From: Planctomycetaceae bacterium
GTDB taxonomy: Bacteria; Planctomycetota; Planctomycetia; Pirellulales; Pirellulaceae
Length of the DNA stretch: 64,000 nucleotides
Reading direction: 5' to 3'
Assembly: GCA_020638975.1 (NCBI GenBank)
Contig: JACKHN010000015.1
Location: forward strand, 1 to 64,000
Made by a program: the position numbers and the translations under genes. Numbering within the stretch: position 1 is the stretch's first letter; each line of letters opens with the position of its first letter. Shown here one piece after another: positions 17,662-26,250 of this stretch. Under the pieces are notes generated by a model. The model saw nothing but the letters and a program-made list of their open reading frames with translations, was not told the origin of the DNA and made no database searches.

Positions 17662-19263
17662 CTACGAGGATGGCATTTTCCAGACAACGAACTTTGGCGA
17701 GCGAGAGGAGTAGCCGAGCAGATACTGGCCGTCGTCACTGAGATCCAACGAGGTCGACTTGTTGAGCATGTAGCGAACCAGAGGCTTCTTGTTCGCCGTG
17801 TCCCAGACCCCGATTCCCTGCATCGTGCCAATGGCTATTTGCGTCCCGTCAGGATTGATGACCGGATTCGCATAAAGTGGTCCGGCGGGTACGGTCTCGC
17901 TCTTTTCGCCGCGATCCAGATCGAAGAGTAGGGTTCCCAGCTTGCTCTGCATCGCTGCCCAACGACCGCCTGGCGCGATCCGCCCTATCGAATGGACGCG
18001 GTCGGGCGACTGATAGGTGATCAGCGTTTCCTCGAATCCGTCTGCAAGTCGCACACTGATAATGCGAGGCTGTTGCGCGATGATCAGACGGGTACCGTCC
18101 GCCGATAATGCCGAGTCGACGGCGGCACCGAGCGTGATCGGCATCTTCGTGCCTGCCTCGCCGGTTGCTAAATCGTACAGTTGCACAGCGGTCATGGCGA
18201 CGACAAGCAACTTCTGTCCATCCGCGCTGACAGCGATCTGGTCCGGCGTGGCCTGCACAGAGAATTGGTTCAGTTTTTGCAGCGGCTCCAGTTGCCAGAC
18301 ATGGATCTCGAGATCCGTCGTCACGATCAACCGCCGACTGTCGGACGTAAACCGGGCATGCACCTTGTACGCCGAAGGGACCTCTAATTCGCCGACCGGC
18401 TTGTCCTGCTGATCGTTCCACACAAGATGCTTTTTGCCACTGGTGAACGTCCAAATCCAGCGACCGTCCGGCGAGATCTTGGCCTCGCTTACGCCGCTCT
18501 TTCCCGGCACCAGGTATTCGCGCGCGGCTGCACCCTCGGTCGTCGCTTCGAGTGCCGCAGCTACTGCGGCGGAATCCATCTCGCCTCCGTCCGAGTAGAT
18601 TGCCAAGCGGGCGGCACTGCCGATCATAGAAAGTACAACTCCGCCAACTCCCATGGCTACCGAGATTTTCATACCTCGCGGCCCGACACTTGGTCGCGGT
18701 TGCGATTCGGGAGGGAATTGTGCGATCGCTTTCACCGAGGGGCATTGCGTCGCGAGGAACGCGGCGACTTGTTTTATGTCGACTCGTTGCGGAACGATCA
18801 CCGGGAAGGTTTGGTCGGGCACGGTGACGATGACCGCCGCATACTTGCCATTCGAATGCTGTGCCGGCACGATGTCGCAGCGTTGAATCGAGCCATACTC
18901 CCAGAACTCATCGCGATTCCGCCAGCCAAACAGGTTGACGAACATCGGCTTGTAGCGGCGACGCAGGCCGTCGTCCTCCAGCGAGATGATGATCGTTGCC
19001 GCGTCTTTATACATGAACATAAATGCGGCCATCACCAGCACAAGCAGGAGGCTCAACAACACCGCCATGCCGATATCTTCTGGTGGAGCGATCGCAAGCA
19101 TTACCGCGACGAGTGGACTGGCGATCCCGATCCCAACACCGATGGCAAACGCAGAGCGTTTGCGGTAATCCCCTCGCATCTGCATCTCGAGAAAGCCGGG
19201 CACACGCCAATGCCTGGGATCGCTGCCGCCCATGACTCGTCGCACTTTGGTCCATGACGACAT
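17662..19263 (-). CDS. Membrane protein with C-terminal WD40-like propeller
   Basis: A 533-residue protein of unknown function. Two adjacent membrane helices (about residues 38-86, with a short PPED turn) precede a small domain (about 90-185) with the strand pattern of a PH-like domain (SLEDDGLRRRYKPMFVNLFGW). A third helix lies near residues 200-220 and a C-terminal beta-propeller follows (about 245-533), with repeated segments such as SPDGRWIWTF, SADGQKLLVVA, SADGTRLIIAQ and SDDGQYLLGYS. The propeller would face the periplasm. The ATG at 19263 is preceded by GGAGTAAGGA. No neighbour suggests a role. Confidence 0.75.
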   Translation of the reverse strand: MSSWTKVRRVMGGSDPRHWRVPGFLEMQMRGDYRKRSAFAIGVGIGIASPLVAVMLAIAPPEDIGMAVLLSLLLVLVMAAFMFMYKDAATIIISLEDDGLRRRYKPMFVNLFGWRNRDEFWEYGSIQRCDIVPAQHSNGKYAAVIVTVPDQTFPVIVPQRVDIKQVAAFLATQCPSVKAIAQFPPESQPRPSVGPRGMKISVAMGVGGVVLSMIGSAARLAIYSDGGEMDSAAVAAALEATTEGAAAREYLVPGKSGVSEAKISPDGRWIWTFTSGKKHLVWNDQQDKPVGELEVPSAYKVHARFTSDSRRLIVTTDLEIHVWQLEPLQKLNQFSVQATPDQIAVSADGQKLLVVAMTAVQLYDLATGEAGTKMPITLGAAVDSALSADGTRLIIAQQPRIISVRLADGFEETLITYQSPDRVHSIGRIAPGGRWAAMQSKLGTLLFDLDRGEKSETVPAGPLYANPVINPDGTQIAIGTMQGIGVWDTANKKPLVRYMLNKSTSLDLSDDGQYLLGYSSRSPKFVVWKMPSS

Positions 19264-19500
19264 TCCTTACTCCAGTTCGTTCGTGATCTCGAATCCCTTT
19301 GCCATTTTCCAAATCGACCATCAGAGATTATGCCGGATCTCTTCGGGGATCAAGGAGATCAAGCATCTCATCTAGACGATCAACAATTGTTGAAAGCTGG
19401 ACTGCGATACGAGTGGTTCGACAATCAGAACGCAACGCCCGTGACAACCTCGGAAGGTCATTCAGGGCAATTCATTTGTTGAAGTTGGACAAAATGGACA

Positions 19501-19562
19501 ACGGGCTTCCGAGCCCGTCGAATAACGACTTAATTCATCGACGGGCTCGGAGGCCCGTCGTA
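19501..19562. repeat. GACGGGCTCGG inverted repeat pair
   Basis: ACGGGCTTCCGAGCCCGTCG (19501-19520) is itself a hairpin, and its pattern returns as TCGACGGGCTCGGAGGCCCGTCGT (19538-19561), also a hairpin. The two units are inverted relative to each other with 17 bases between. This is a REP-type palindrome with no coding content. Confidence 0.75.
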
Positions 19563-19765
19563 TAAACCTCTCAGTTTGAAAATCTGAAAGGCCCTGGGTC
19601 ATTGGAACGAGTTGCCAGGCGGCTTGAACTGGTCCCCCCGCGATAACGTCATGATTCGGCCAGAACTCAGTTGGGATTGGGTTGGCTTTGATGCGCCGAC
19701 TGCACCTCGCGGCCTCTTCGACAACTTCACAACGCGGAGTCAGATGGTAGCCGCAGTCGATGTTA

Positions 19766-19808
19766 TTATCACATTTTGATGGCTCTCGGAGGAAGACACT
19801 TGTGATAA
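19766..19808. promoter_or_regulatory. Possible operator inverted repeat upstream of isochorismatase-family gene
   Basis: TTATCACA (19766-19773) and TGTGATAA (19801-19808) form an exact inverted repeat with a 27-base gap. Each is preceded or followed by TGTTA/AACA, extending the similarity. A second pair, GGCTCTCG (about 19781) and CGAGAGCT (about 19847), overlaps it. The position, 50-90 bp before the start codon, fits a regulator site or paired half-sites, but no regulator gene adjoins it. Confidence 0.35.
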
Positions 19809-19856
19809 CATGTTCTCTGACATGACAAACTAAATAGGGAACGCACGAGAGCTAAC

Positions 19857-20447
19857 ATGCCCACCCTTCGAGAAATTGCCGGCCTGCCTGAAATACCCGC
19901 AAAGCTGAGTGAATCGGCTTTGATCATGATCGACTGCCAAAACACGTACCGTACGGGAATTATGCAGTTGGACGGAGTCGAAGCTGCGTTAGAGTGCGCG
20001 AAACTGCTTCTCGAACGGTCGCGAAAGGCGGGCATTCCGATCTTTCACATTCAACACGATGCCGGTGTGGGCTCGCCATACGACATCACCACCGAAAGCG
20101 GGAAGATAGCTGACTTGGTCGCACCGACTGGCGATGAACCAGTCATCGTCAAACGATTTCCCGACTCATTCTCGTCAACGACTCTCGACGAACAATTGAA
20201 GGCCACGGGGCGCAAGAACCTCATCCTCGCAGGGTTCATGAGTCACATGTGCGTCAATTCAACCGCGCGTGGCGGTTTTGATCGCGGCTACACAATCAGC
20301 GTTGTCGAAAGCGCGACTGCCACTCGCAAACTACCCGATGGAAAAGGCGGCATTATTCCTGCCACCGAAGTTCAACGCAACAGCCTTCGTGGGTTGGCGG
20401 ACCTTGTCGCCGTGATTGTTGACGCCGCAGATGCGATCCCTGATTAA
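19857..20447 (+). CDS. Isochorismatase-family cysteine hydrolase
   Basis: A 196-residue alpha/beta hydrolase of the isochorismatase/nicotinamidase superfamily. The catalytic triad is visible: Asp in MIDCQN (about residue 24), Lys in VKRFPDSF (about residue 97) and Cys132 in SHMCVNSTAR, which follows the usual non-prolyl cis peptide position. The family hydrolyses isochorismate, nicotinamide, carbamoyl and related substrates. The metal-binding His/Asp set of nicotinamidase (DxHxxxH) is not evident, so a nicotinamidase role is unlikely. It stands alone in its transcription unit. Confidence 0.88.
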   Translation: MPTLREIAGLPEIPAKLSESALIMIDCQNTYRTGIMQLDGVEAALECAKLLLERSRKAGIPIFHIQHDAGVGSPYDITTESGKIADLVAPTGDEPVIVKRFPDSFSSTTLDEQLKATGRKNLILAGFMSHMCVNSTARGGFDRGYTISVVESATATRKLPDGKGGIIPATEVQRNSLRGLADLVAVIVDAADAIPD

Positions 20448-20828
20448 GCATCGGCCAAACAATTACTGTCGCAAAACGCTTGTGGGATAGGCTTCCAGCG
20501 CTGGAAGCCTATCCCACGTCGAAAAACCGTCAGTTATTTCACGAGTGATGCTTACGACCGTTGAATGACGGAATGGTCACCTGACAGTCGGCACCATTCA
20601 CCCATCTTCATCCATCCGCCGTACATGCCATCAGTCTCAGGACGAATCGAGTCTAGCAGACTTTGTCGAGCGTTTGATGGAGTTCTCGGCGTTGCCTTGG
20701 GCCGCGGTGAAATCGTTGGTTTCTTGACGTGCCCTTTCCATTGGGCATGCTGGCGAACAAAATAGACGACTTCCGCGTCCGATGGGACGCGTCGCCTACT
20801 GACTTGTGAAATAGTTGCCAAGGAATCC
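20448..20828. other. Intergenic region upstream of hisD
   Basis: It contains the perfect palindrome at 20482-20517. The rest (20530-20828) has a minus-strand open frame (20552-20830) that would start within hisD's first codons and carries no recognised motif, so it is not called. The hisD promoter is expected here. Confidence 0.45.
20482..20517. repeat. Perfect 36-bp REP palindrome (GTGGGATAGGCTTCCAGC type)
   Basis: GTGGGATAGGCTTCCAGC is followed directly by its exact reverse complement GCTGGAAGCCTATCCCAC. The same half-sites occur separately at the two outer ends of the IS element at 45771-47253, so this palindrome and the IS ends are related. Confidence 0.9.
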
Positions 20829-22196
20829 ATGTCCGATCCTGCACCCAGCCTCGATATCCAAAGAATCGACACGCGTCGTGATGACGTCCAAGCAGCGCTC
20901 GGCGGATTGCGCGAGAAGCTCAGTCCGCGCGGCGATATCGTTAGCGATGCGGGTCGTCAGCGGACCATTTCGGTATTTGGTGAGCCGCTGTCCCCGCAGC
21001 AAGTCGTCGAACGGATCACTCAGGAAGTACGCGACGAAGGGCTCGCTGCCTTGTTGCGGTATACGGAGAAGTTAGACGGCGCGAAGCTCGCTGCTGATGC
21101 GATCCGAGTAAGTCCCGAAGAAATCGCTAAAGCACACGCGGCAGCTGACCCCGCCTTTCTAGAAACGATCCGGCGGATTCGTGACAACATCATCGAGTTC
21201 CAATCCGCGATTCTGCACAAAGATGTCGAAGTCACTCGACCCAGTGGCGTATCGCTTCGCCAACGCTATCTGCCGCTGGAGCGGATCGGCATCTGTGTGC
21301 CGGGTGGTGCGGCGGCCTATCCGTCGACCGTACTCATGACAGCCGTTCCCGCCAAAGCCGCCGGCGTCGAGCAGATCGTCGTTGTTGCGCCGCCAACGGA
21401 CTTCGGTGCGAACAATCCCGACGTGTTGGCAACCTGCCACGAGATCGGCGTGAGCGAAGTTTATCGCATCGGTGGCGCGCAGGCCGTAGCGGCGATGGCT
21501 TATGGCGTCGAAGGACTGCCGAAGGTCGACAAGATCGTCGGGCCTGGCAACTTGTTCGTCGCGTTGGCGAAGAAGCACGTCTATGGCGAAGTGGATATCG
21601 ATTCCATCGCCGGGCCGAGCGAGGTTGTTGTGATCGCCGATGGTTCGACGCGTCCCGACTTTACCGCCGCCGATATGTTAGCCCAAGCCGAGCACGCACC
21701 CGGCGCGAGCATTCTGATTACGTGGAGTGAAGAAGTCCTCGAAGCAACGGCAGCGGAACTCGCGAAGCAAGTCGCAAAGCTGTCTCGCTGTGAGCTGACT
21801 ATTCAAAGCTTGAAGTCGTTCGGCTACCTAATCCTTGTCCGCGACGAAGACGAGGCATGCGAGATCACTAATGCTATCGCTCCCGAGCATTTGCATATCG
21901 CAACTGACAATGCGGAAGAACTAATCCAAAAGATCCGTAACGCAGGAGCCACTTTCCTCGGCAACTACTCACCGGTCGCGCTAGGCGACTACGCCGCTGG
22001 CCCCTCGCACGTCTTGCCAACTAGCGGCACCGCGCGCTGGGCCTCCGGACTAACAGCAAACGACTTTCTACGCACGGGCAGCATCATCTCCTACAGCGAA
22101 GCGGCTCTCAAAGAAATCGCCCCGGCCATCCAAACCATGGCCGACAAAGAAGGCCTCACCGCCCATCGAGCCAGCGTCGACATCCGACTCCGTTAG
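20829..22196 (+). CDS. hisD: Histidinol dehydrogenase
   Basis: A 455-residue enzyme of the usual family length, catalysing the last two steps of histidine synthesis (histidinol to histidinal to histidine, two NAD+). Seen are the nucleotide-binding segment RIGICVPGGAAAYPSTVLM, the catalytic/metal region DIDSIAGPSEVVVIAD, QAEHAPGA with the zinc His, and IAPEHLHI with the catalytic Glu-His pair, followed by GDYAAGPSHVLPT with the C-terminal zinc His. The ATG at 20829 has AAGGA five bases before it. hisC begins 37 bp downstream and hisB after that, so the three are probably one transcript. Confidence 0.97.
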   Translation: MSDPAPSLDIQRIDTRRDDVQAALGGLREKLSPRGDIVSDAGRQRTISVFGEPLSPQQVVERITQEVRDEGLAALLRYTEKLDGAKLAADAIRVSPEEIAKAHAAADPAFLETIRRIRDNIIEFQSAILHKDVEVTRPSGVSLRQRYLPLERIGICVPGGAAAYPSTVLMTAVPAKAAGVEQIVVVAPPTDFGANNPDVLATCHEIGVSEVYRIGGAQAVAAMAYGVEGLPKVDKIVGPGNLFVALAKKHVYGEVDIDSIAGPSEVVVIADGSTRPDFTAADMLAQAEHAPGASILITWSEEVLEATAAELAKQVAKLSRCELTIQSLKSFGYLILVRDEDEACEITNAIAPEHLHIATDNAEELIQKIRNAGATFLGNYSPVALGDYAAGPSHVLPTSGTARWASGLTANDFLRTGSIISYSEAALKEIAPAIQTMADKEGLTAHRASVDIRLR

Positions 22197-22233
22197 TATT
22201 CATCCTTCATCCCTCTACCTTCATCCTTTCCCC

Positions 22234-23283
22234 ATGCCCGTCCGCTCCAACATCGCCGCCATGTCCGGCTACACGCCTGGTGAACAACCGCAGGCGGGTA
22301 AGTTCATCAAGCTGAACACGAACGAGAACCCGTATCCACCCTCGGCGAAAGTCACGCAAGCGATCCACGCCGTTCTCGAACAAGGGTTAGCGAAGTACCC
22401 CGACCCGGTCGCCAATTCATTCCGCCGTCGCGCGGCGGAGGTTCTGGGCGTCGAGCCCGATTGGATTCTGTGCGGCAATGGCAGCGATGACATCTTGACG
22501 ATTCTGACGCGAGCCTATGTCGGGGAAGGCGATTTGCTGCGACTGCCGTTTCCGAGCTATATCCTCTATCGCACCCTGGCCGAGATCCAAGGCGCGAAGT
22601 TTGATGAGGTCCACTTTAACGACGACTGGTCGTTGCCCGACGCGTTCAAAGCCGCGAGTGATCGTTTGAAGCTGGCCTTCTTGCCGAACCCCAACAGCCC
22701 CACCGGCACCGTGATCGCACCGAGCGAGATACTTAGCATCGCGGAAACGCTTCCCTGTCCGCTGTTGGTCGATGAAGCGTACGGCGACTTTGCGGAAGAG
22801 AACTGCATCGATCTGGTGCGGCAGAACGAGAAGGTGATGGTTTCTCGGACGCTGAGCAAATCCTATGGCTTGGCGGGACTGCGCTTTGGCTTCCTGATTG
22901 CCCAGCCTCAAGTCATCGCCGAATTGATGAAGGTCAAGGATTCGTACAACTGCGACGCGTTGTCGATCGCCGGTGCGACTGCTGCGATTGACGACCAAGC
23001 GTGGTTCGTTGCGAACCGTGCGAAGGTGATTGCGACACGTCAGCGGATGACCGCGGCGCTGGAGCAACTCGGATTTTCGGTGATCCCCTCCCAAGCCAAC
23101 TTCGTCTGGTGTACGCACCCGACACGACCGGTACAACCGCTTTACGAAGAGTTGAAAAACAACCGTGTTCTGGTCCGATACATGAACTATCCCGGTTGGT
23201 CAGATGGTTTGCGCATCAGCGTCGGGACGGATGAACAAGTCGACGCTTGTACGGCGTTGCTGAAGACAATGCTCGATCGTTAG
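22234..23283 (+). CDS. hisC: Histidinol-phosphate aminotransferase
   Basis: A 349-residue fold-type I PLP enzyme converting imidazole-acetol phosphate to histidinol phosphate with glutamate. Motifs are KLNTNENPYPPS at the N-terminus, LPNPNSPTG (substrate and cofactor contact), VDEAYGDF (PLP-ring Asp), SRTLSKSYGLAGLRFGF with the PLP-lysine near residue 209, and RISVGT near the C-terminus with the substrate-carboxylate Arg. It sits between hisD and hisB. The spacer before it is a pyrimidine-rich run (about 22200-22233) without a clear ribosome binding site. Confidence 0.96.
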   Translation: MPVRSNIAAMSGYTPGEQPQAGKFIKLNTNENPYPPSAKVTQAIHAVLEQGLAKYPDPVANSFRRRAAEVLGVEPDWILCGNGSDDILTILTRAYVGEGDLLRLPFPSYILYRTLAEIQGAKFDEVHFNDDWSLPDAFKAASDRLKLAFLPNPNSPTGTVIAPSEILSIAETLPCPLLVDEAYGDFAEENCIDLVRQNEKVMVSRTLSKSYGLAGLRFGFLIAQPQVIAELMKVKDSYNCDALSIAGATAAIDDQAWFVANRAKVIATRQRMTAALEQLGFSVIPSQANFVWCTHPTRPVQPLYEELKNNRVLVRYMNYPGWSDGLRISVGTDEQVDACTALLKTMLDR

Positions 23284-23290
23284 GGGCATC

Positions 23291-23370
23291 GTGAGCCGTA
23301 CGCGCTCGCGTCGGGCCGCTTCCGTTGGATTTAGCATTGACGAGGCCCGCGGCTAGCGCCGTCGGCTCAC
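23291..23370. repeat. GTGAGCCG-type inverted repeat between hisC and hisB
   Basis: GTGAGCCGTACGCGCTCGCG (from 23291) is the complement of CGCGGCTAGCGCCGTCGGCTCAC (ending 23370) at the outer GTGAGCCG/CGGCTCAC arms, with looser pairing inside. The same palindrome type is nested in the element at 9045-9197. It fills most of the hisC-hisB gap and may weaken readthrough. Confidence 0.75.
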
Positions 23371-23417
23371 ACATCAAACTTGCGAGACAAAGCTTAAAAA
23401 AAGAAAGCAGTTGACCC

Positions 23418-24011
23418 ATGTCGCGTACCGCGAAGATCGATCGCAAGACGAACGAGACCGAGATCACGCTCGAACTGAACCTCGATGGTAGCGGGAAGGC
23501 TCAGATTCAAACAGGCGTCGGATTCTTCGATCACATGCTCGAGTTACTGACGCGTCACGCGGTGATCGACCTAAGTGTCACGGCCAAAGGTGACCTACAC
23601 GTCGATCAGCATCACACCGTCGAAGATGTCGGCATTTGTTTCGGGCAAGCCATCAAGCAGGCACTCGGCGACAAAGCGGGCATCCGCCGCTATGGTCATT
23701 TCACGTTGCCGATGGAAGAAACGCTAGTCACAACCGCGATCGACTTGAGCGGACGTTACTTCCTGGTCTTCAATGCGGATTTTCCGTCGCAAAAGATCGG
23801 CGAATTTGACAGCGAGTTGGTCGAGGACTTCTGGCAAGCCACGGCGGCCAACGCCTTGGCAAACCTGCACGTCGTGCTGCACCACGGTCGAAACAGCCAC
23901 CACATTAGTGAAGCGATCTTCAAGAGTGCGGCTCGCGCCCTGCGAATGGCGGTTGAGGCCGACCCCCGAATGCCTGGTGTCCCCAGCACTAAGGGGACGC
24001 TTAGCGCGTAG
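23418..24011 (+). CDS. hisB: Imidazoleglycerol-phosphate dehydratase
   Basis: A 197-residue monofunctional IGPD, as found outside enterobacteria (no phosphatase domain). It removes water from imidazole-glycerol phosphate at a di-manganese site. Metal-binding motifs are DHMLELLTRHA, HHTVEDVGI (HHxxED) and HGRNSHHISEAIFK (the second HHxxE). Both repeats of the ferredoxin-like fold are complete. It follows hisC after a 134-bp gap containing a palindrome. The remaining his genes are not in the window. Confidence 0.96.
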   Translation: MSRTAKIDRKTNETEITLELNLDGSGKAQIQTGVGFFDHMLELLTRHAVIDLSVTAKGDLHVDQHHTVEDVGICFGQAIKQALGDKAGIRRYGHFTLPMEETLVTTAIDLSGRYFLVFNADFPSQKIGEFDSELVEDFWQATAANALANLHVVLHHGRNSHHISEAIFKSAARALRMAVEADPRMPGVPSTKGTLSA

Positions 24012-24106
24012 TGCTCGCGAGAACTCGTCTTTCTCCGCATTAAGACGTACGATATACCAACATCGCAACTTTTCCCGTCTCCCCACGAACTCGTAGCATC
24101 TCCAGC

Positions 24107-25003
24107 ATGGGCATTCAGGACCGACAGTACTACCGAGACGACGAATCAGCTCCCCGCGGGTTCGACGCTGGCAATTCGACGATGATTACCAAGATCGTCG
24201 TGGTGACCGTCGCGATCTATATCCTCGACCTGTTCATCGGCGGTCGTGATCATTGGCTGATGCGGGACATGGCGTCCGGGCCTCAGGACCTCACGCATCC
24301 ATTGTTCTGGTGGCGGTATCTGACTTCCGGGTTTGCTCATGATCCCACCGGCTATCAGCACATCCTCTTCAATATGCTGACCTTGTGGTTCCTCGGGCGG
24401 AGTGTCGAAGCCGTCTATGGGTCGAAGGAGATTCTCCGGTTCTATCTCATCGCGATCGTTTTGGGCTCCGTCGTTCAAGCACTCCGTCAGTACTTGATGG
24501 TTCCTCAAGGCGAATGGGCTCGCTGCCTTGGTGCTTCGGGAGCCGTCGTCGGCATCGTGATGTTATTCGTCTGCAACTTTCCCAAAGAGAAGTTGTTGCT
24601 GTTCATGGTCATTCCCGTCCCGGCGTGGCTAGTAGGCGTGTTGTTAGTCGGCATGAACTTGCTTGGTGCCAGCGGCGTCGAAGTCTCGCTACCGGGATCG
24701 AGCGATCGTATCGGGCGAGTTGCCTACGATGTCCACTTGGTGGGAGTCATCTTCGCCCTTGCTTATTTCAAGTTCAAATGGAACTTCGGGCGGCTAGTGC
24801 CAGCTAAGTTTTTGAACATTAGCAAGGCTCTTAAGCCCACGCCCAACTTGCGCGTGCATGATCCCGATGGATATACCGACAGCGATGCCGAAGGCGACGC
24901 TCTCCTCGAGAAAGTCAATCAGCACGGCATTGAGAGCCTGACTGCCCGCGAACGCAAGATTCTGGAAGACTACAGCCGCCGCATGCGACAGAAGCATCGC
25001 TAG
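24107..25003 (+). CDS. Rhomboid family intramembrane serine protease
   Basis: A 298-residue membrane protein with about six helices. The catalytic dyad is seen: Ser144 in LGASGAVVG and His210 in YDVHLVGVIFA. The N-terminal part of the core has HILFNMLTLWFLGRSVE (H, N, W/R residues conserved around TM2). A charged C-terminal tail of about 65 residues follows (TPNLRVHDPDG... ARERKILEDYSRRM), seen in many rhomboids of the DUF6576-type. The family cleaves membrane proteins inside the bilayer. It follows hisB by 95 bp, with no functional link apparent. Confidence 0.9.
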   Translation: MGIQDRQYYRDDESAPRGFDAGNSTMITKIVVVTVAIYILDLFIGGRDHWLMRDMASGPQDLTHPLFWWRYLTSGFAHDPTGYQHILFNMLTLWFLGRSVEAVYGSKEILRFYLIAIVLGSVVQALRQYLMVPQGEWARCLGASGAVVGIVMLFVCNFPKEKLLLFMVIPVPAWLVGVLLVGMNLLGASGVEVSLPGSSDRIGRVAYDVHLVGVIFALAYFKFKWNFGRLVPAKFLNISKALKPTPNLRVHDPDGYTDSDAEGDALLEKVNQHGIESLTARERKILEDYSRRMRQKHR

Positions 25004-25019
25004 TGCCGAGAGACAACCT

Positions 25020-25919
25020 CTAGCGCGCTCGCGGATGCGCCTTCTCGTACGCCTCGCGCAAGCCCGCCGTGCTGACGTGGGTATAGATCTGAGTCGTCAC
25101 CAGACTCTTGTGCCCGAGAAGCTCTTGTACGCTGCGGATATCAGCGCCGCGGTCGAGCAAATGCGTCGCGAAGCTATGACGCAGCGTGTGCGGTGTCGTT
25201 CGCGTGTCGAGACCCGTCTGTTTCAAATGCTTCTCGAGCATCCGGCCAACACTTCGCGTGGTCAGTCGCCGCCCGAACTTGTTAACAAACACCGGAGCCG
25301 CCCCATTCTGCGGCTCCTTCGGCGAGAGTGTTCGCTCTCGCAGCCAACGCTTCATTGCCTTGACGGCATACGATCCCAGCGGCGATAGCCGTTCTCGCTT
25401 GCCCTTACCGCGAACGCGAACCAGTCCGCTGTCGAAGTCGATGTCTTGCTCGTTCACTCCGACGGCTTCACTGACACGGAGGCCGGCCGAGTACATCGTC
25501 TCGAGGATCGCCCGATCGCGCAGGCCCAAGGGCTCGTTTGCGGGCGGCGCATCGAGCAACTGGCCAATTTCGTCGGTGGAAAGAAAATGCGGCAGCGTGC
25601 GGTCACGACGCGGATTGCGCAGCGGTTTCGCTGGATTGCTATCGACGAGTTCTTCACGCTGAGCAAAACGAAAGAAACTTCGTAGCGATGCTAGCCGACG
25701 TGAAACCGACGCCTTGGCGTAGCCTGCCTCGTGCAACGCACCGACATATCCACGAAGGTCGATCGGAGTGATCTCGCCGGGAGTCGGTTCGTGGCCGAAG
25801 GCTTCGGTCAGATACTCGACCAACGCCTCGAAGTCCTCGCGATACGACTTAATCGTCAACTCGGACGCATTGCGTTCGACTTGCAAATAGCGAAGGAAGC
25901 GGGGGATCGCAGTCTTCAT
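25020..25919 (-). CDS. xerC: Tyrosine recombinase of the XerC/XerD type
   Basis: A 299-residue recombinase of the length and architecture of XerC/D. The N-terminal SAM-like core-binding domain (residues 1-85) is followed by the catalytic domain. Catalytic residues are visible: Arg in SAGLRVSEA, Lys in VRGKGKRERLSPLG, His-x-x-Arg in HTLRHSFATHLLD, His in LLGHKSLVTTQIYTHV and the nucleophile Tyr in IYTHV. Xer recombinases resolve chromosome dimers at dif, with FtsK. XerC and XerD cannot be separated from sequence alone. It is the last gene of a leftward set with a small protein and a lipoprotein. Confidence 0.92.
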   Translation of the reverse strand: MKTAIPRFLRYLQVERNASELTIKSYREDFEALVEYLTEAFGHEPTPGEITPIDLRGYVGALHEAGYAKASVSRRLASLRSFFRFAQREELVDSNPAKPLRNPRRDRTLPHFLSTDEIGQLLDAPPANEPLGLRDRAILETMYSAGLRVSEAVGVNEQDIDFDSGLVRVRGKGKRERLSPLGSYAVKAMKRWLRERTLSPKEPQNGAAPVFVNKFGRRLTTRSVGRMLEKHLKQTGLDTRTTPHTLRHSFATHLLDRGADIRSVQELLGHKSLVTTQIYTHVSTAGLREAYEKAHPRAR

Positions 25920-25940
25920 CGCGTTGTATGACCACGGAGC

Positions 25941-26189
25941 CTAATCGAGCCCTGAATTGTCGGTCGGCAAGGGCAGCGTAAAGCGGGGGGCCGGTTGCTC
26001 GACTTCGGCTGTCACTTGTCGGACCTTTTGACTCAGCACGGCGGCGTCGTACCACGTGAAGCTGAGTTCGGGGTTCGAGGCGTAACGACCGAGCTGGCGT
26101 AGCACTTCGCTGCGGTTGTTGTCGTCGAAAAGAAAGACGTAGCGTTCTTCGCCTTTCACGAGGGCCAATACATTGATGTCTTGTGACAC
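25941..26189 (-). CDS. Small conserved hypothetical protein
   Basis: An 82-residue protein, not assigned to a family. The frame is open far upstream, but a GTG at 26189 has AGGAG eight bases before it and gives a protein beginning VSQDINVLALVKGEERYVF. The N-terminal half has the look of a small alpha/beta domain (ERYVFLFDDNNRSEVLRQLGRYA), followed by FTWYDAAVLSQKVRQ and a Pro/Thr-rich tail. It is 21 bp upstream of xerC and likely cotranscribed. Unknown function. Confidence 0.65.
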   Translation of the reverse strand: MSQDINVLALVKGEERYVFLFDDNNRSEVLRQLGRYASNPELSFTWYDAAVLSQKVRQVTAEVEQPAPRFTLPLPTDNSGLD

Positions 26190-26250
26190 GTCTCGAACTC
26201 CTGCGGGTCGACGTGGCGGGGAATTGGTCGCCGGCCGCCATCCGTGCGAC

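Larger units (their letters stand above)
19264..19856. other. Intergenic region, about 0.6 kb, between divergent genes
   Basis: This holds promoters for the propeller gene (left) and isochorismatase-family gene (right), the palindrome pair at 19501-19562, and inverted repeats just upstream of the right gene, which are listed separately. No gene was seen in 19570-19760. Confidence 0.5.

Noticed and set aside
20552..20830. Minus-strand open frame upstream of hisD
   Set aside because: It would start inside the first codons of hisD and has no motif or ribosome binding site.
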